DNA of 64,000 nt, taken from NCBI GenBank assembly GCA_002189035.1, contig NEEC01000004.1, positions 3,844,001 through 3,908,000 on the forward strand, written 5' to 3'. Below, piece by piece: positions 63,152-64,000 of the stretch. A program made the position numbers and the translations under genes. The notes under the pieces were generated by a model, which was not told the DNA's origin, searched no databases, and saw only the letters and a program-made list of their open reading frames with translations. Origin of the DNA: Utricularia gibba. Taxonomy: Eukaryota; Streptophyta; Magnoliopsida; Lamiales; Lentibulariaceae. Position 1 is the stretch's first letter, and each line of letters opens with the position of its first letter.

Positions 63152-64000
63152 CCTAATTTTTATCGCATAAAGAGAACCGTGGGAGCCAAATCTTTTCAAC
63201 TTGTGGACGTTTCAGGTTTGATATCTGCTGTGCACCTCACCTCACTGGTAGATTTTGCTGTATGCTTCATCTACTTTGAAAATATTTAGGAAGTTCAGCT
63301 GAAGAATAGACCTGTAGAATCACCGCTCTTACAGACTTCCCAACTTGCAAGGAAATGGATGATAAACTGAGGTGCTTGAGCGCCTAGGAGGATCGTTGCG
63401 CCGAGCATGTTTTGTTGTGCACATTAAACAGTGCAGAGTTAAATAAACGTTATATGATTACTATTTATCAACATGTTTCTTTGAAATTCTCATATTATAT
63501 TCAGTAAGAGATTGATTTTGAAATTTTTTGTTTTTATTGTATATTCTACGTTTTCAAACATGTATGATTACATGCAACTAGATTTATGACTTATCTAAAT
63601 ACAAATACAAAAAGATTATGTAAAAAATAGAAAACTTGATAAAAAATTATATTTAAGCATTCAAACTGATAATTAAAGAATCCTAAAAGATTCAAAATAG
63701 ATTTAGAATAGATTTTCAGATTCTACTTAAAGCAACTTTCATAAAGGTAAGATCGAAGATGGATATTTGAGCACAACCATATATTAACTCAAAGGCTTAC
63801 GATTGCAAAAAATAAAAAAATATGTACTATTTAATAGATTTCTTATCTAGATCCAACATTGGTTTCAACGATAATTAATATATTAGATTCCAACTACAAA
63901 GTGTAGAGGGAATTAGAATAGGTAATGATTTTCATTTTTATATAACTTAAATTTTTCTCCAATATATACTACATTACCTGAATATGTCTTGGAGTTGTCC
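63152..64000. other. 3' flank of the LRR gene
   Basis: It holds the 3' UTR of the LRR gene to roughly 63500, then AT-rich sequence. No further gene is seen to the end of the window. Confidence 0.5.

Overview
The window is nuclear DNA of a flowering plant, most likely a eudicot. The genes are split by short GT-AG introns, intergenic DNA is very AT-rich, there are degenerate Ty1/copia retrotransposons, and the gene set is typical of land plants (WRKY, RBOH, class C GH9 endoglucanase, GH28, plant-type GH5, PIAL-type SUMO ligase). I joined exons by hand, and for nearly all of the gene models below the reading phase closes across every intron.

Layout. 1-11.3 kb is transposon-dominated. A nearly full-length but dead copia element lies at 811-6049, with two LTRs and a 5-bp target duplication. 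A second copia element at 7291-11326 has lost gag and most of its 5' LTR. 11.3-13.7 kb is gene-poor. 14.1-25.1 kb is a gene cluster: a group IIe WRKY factor (+), a 4'-phosphopantetheinyl transferase (+), a PIAL-type SP-RING SUMO ligase (-, convergent with the transferase), and a small two-helix membrane protein (+, head-to-head with the ligase). 27.1-32.3 kb is a 13-exon respiratory burst oxidase (+), followed by a 719-bp Mutator-like terminal inverted repeat element with a perfect 10-bp target duplication. 34.2-36.2 kb is a secreted GH5 glycosidase (-). 39.2-39.7 kb is a small gene with only a subtilase-propeptide (I9) domain (-). 40.4-43.5 kb holds decayed copia fragments. 44.5-47.0 kb has a secreted His-rich protein (+) and a GH28 polygalacturonase (-). 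52.5-55.5 kb is a GH9 endoglucanase with a C-terminal CBM49 (+). 57.1-58.4 kb is a decayed composite of a transposon-type domain and an FCP1-like phosphatase. 60.2-63.2 kb is an LRR (RNI-like) protein (+).

The genes do not form an operon-like system. Three secreted cell-wall hydrolases (GH5, GH28, GH9) lie within about 21 kb, next to an apoplastic ROS producer and an immunity-type WRKY. A functional link is speculation.

The best leads are structural. One is a perfect 65-bp tandem duplication that copies a 3' splice site in the GH9 gene. Another is an 8-nt period break in a 105-bp coding repeat of the SUMO ligase that puts its conserved C-terminus out of frame. Others are the stand-alone I9 gene, the Mutator-like element, and the transposon/phosphatase composite. 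I found no clearly new biological system.
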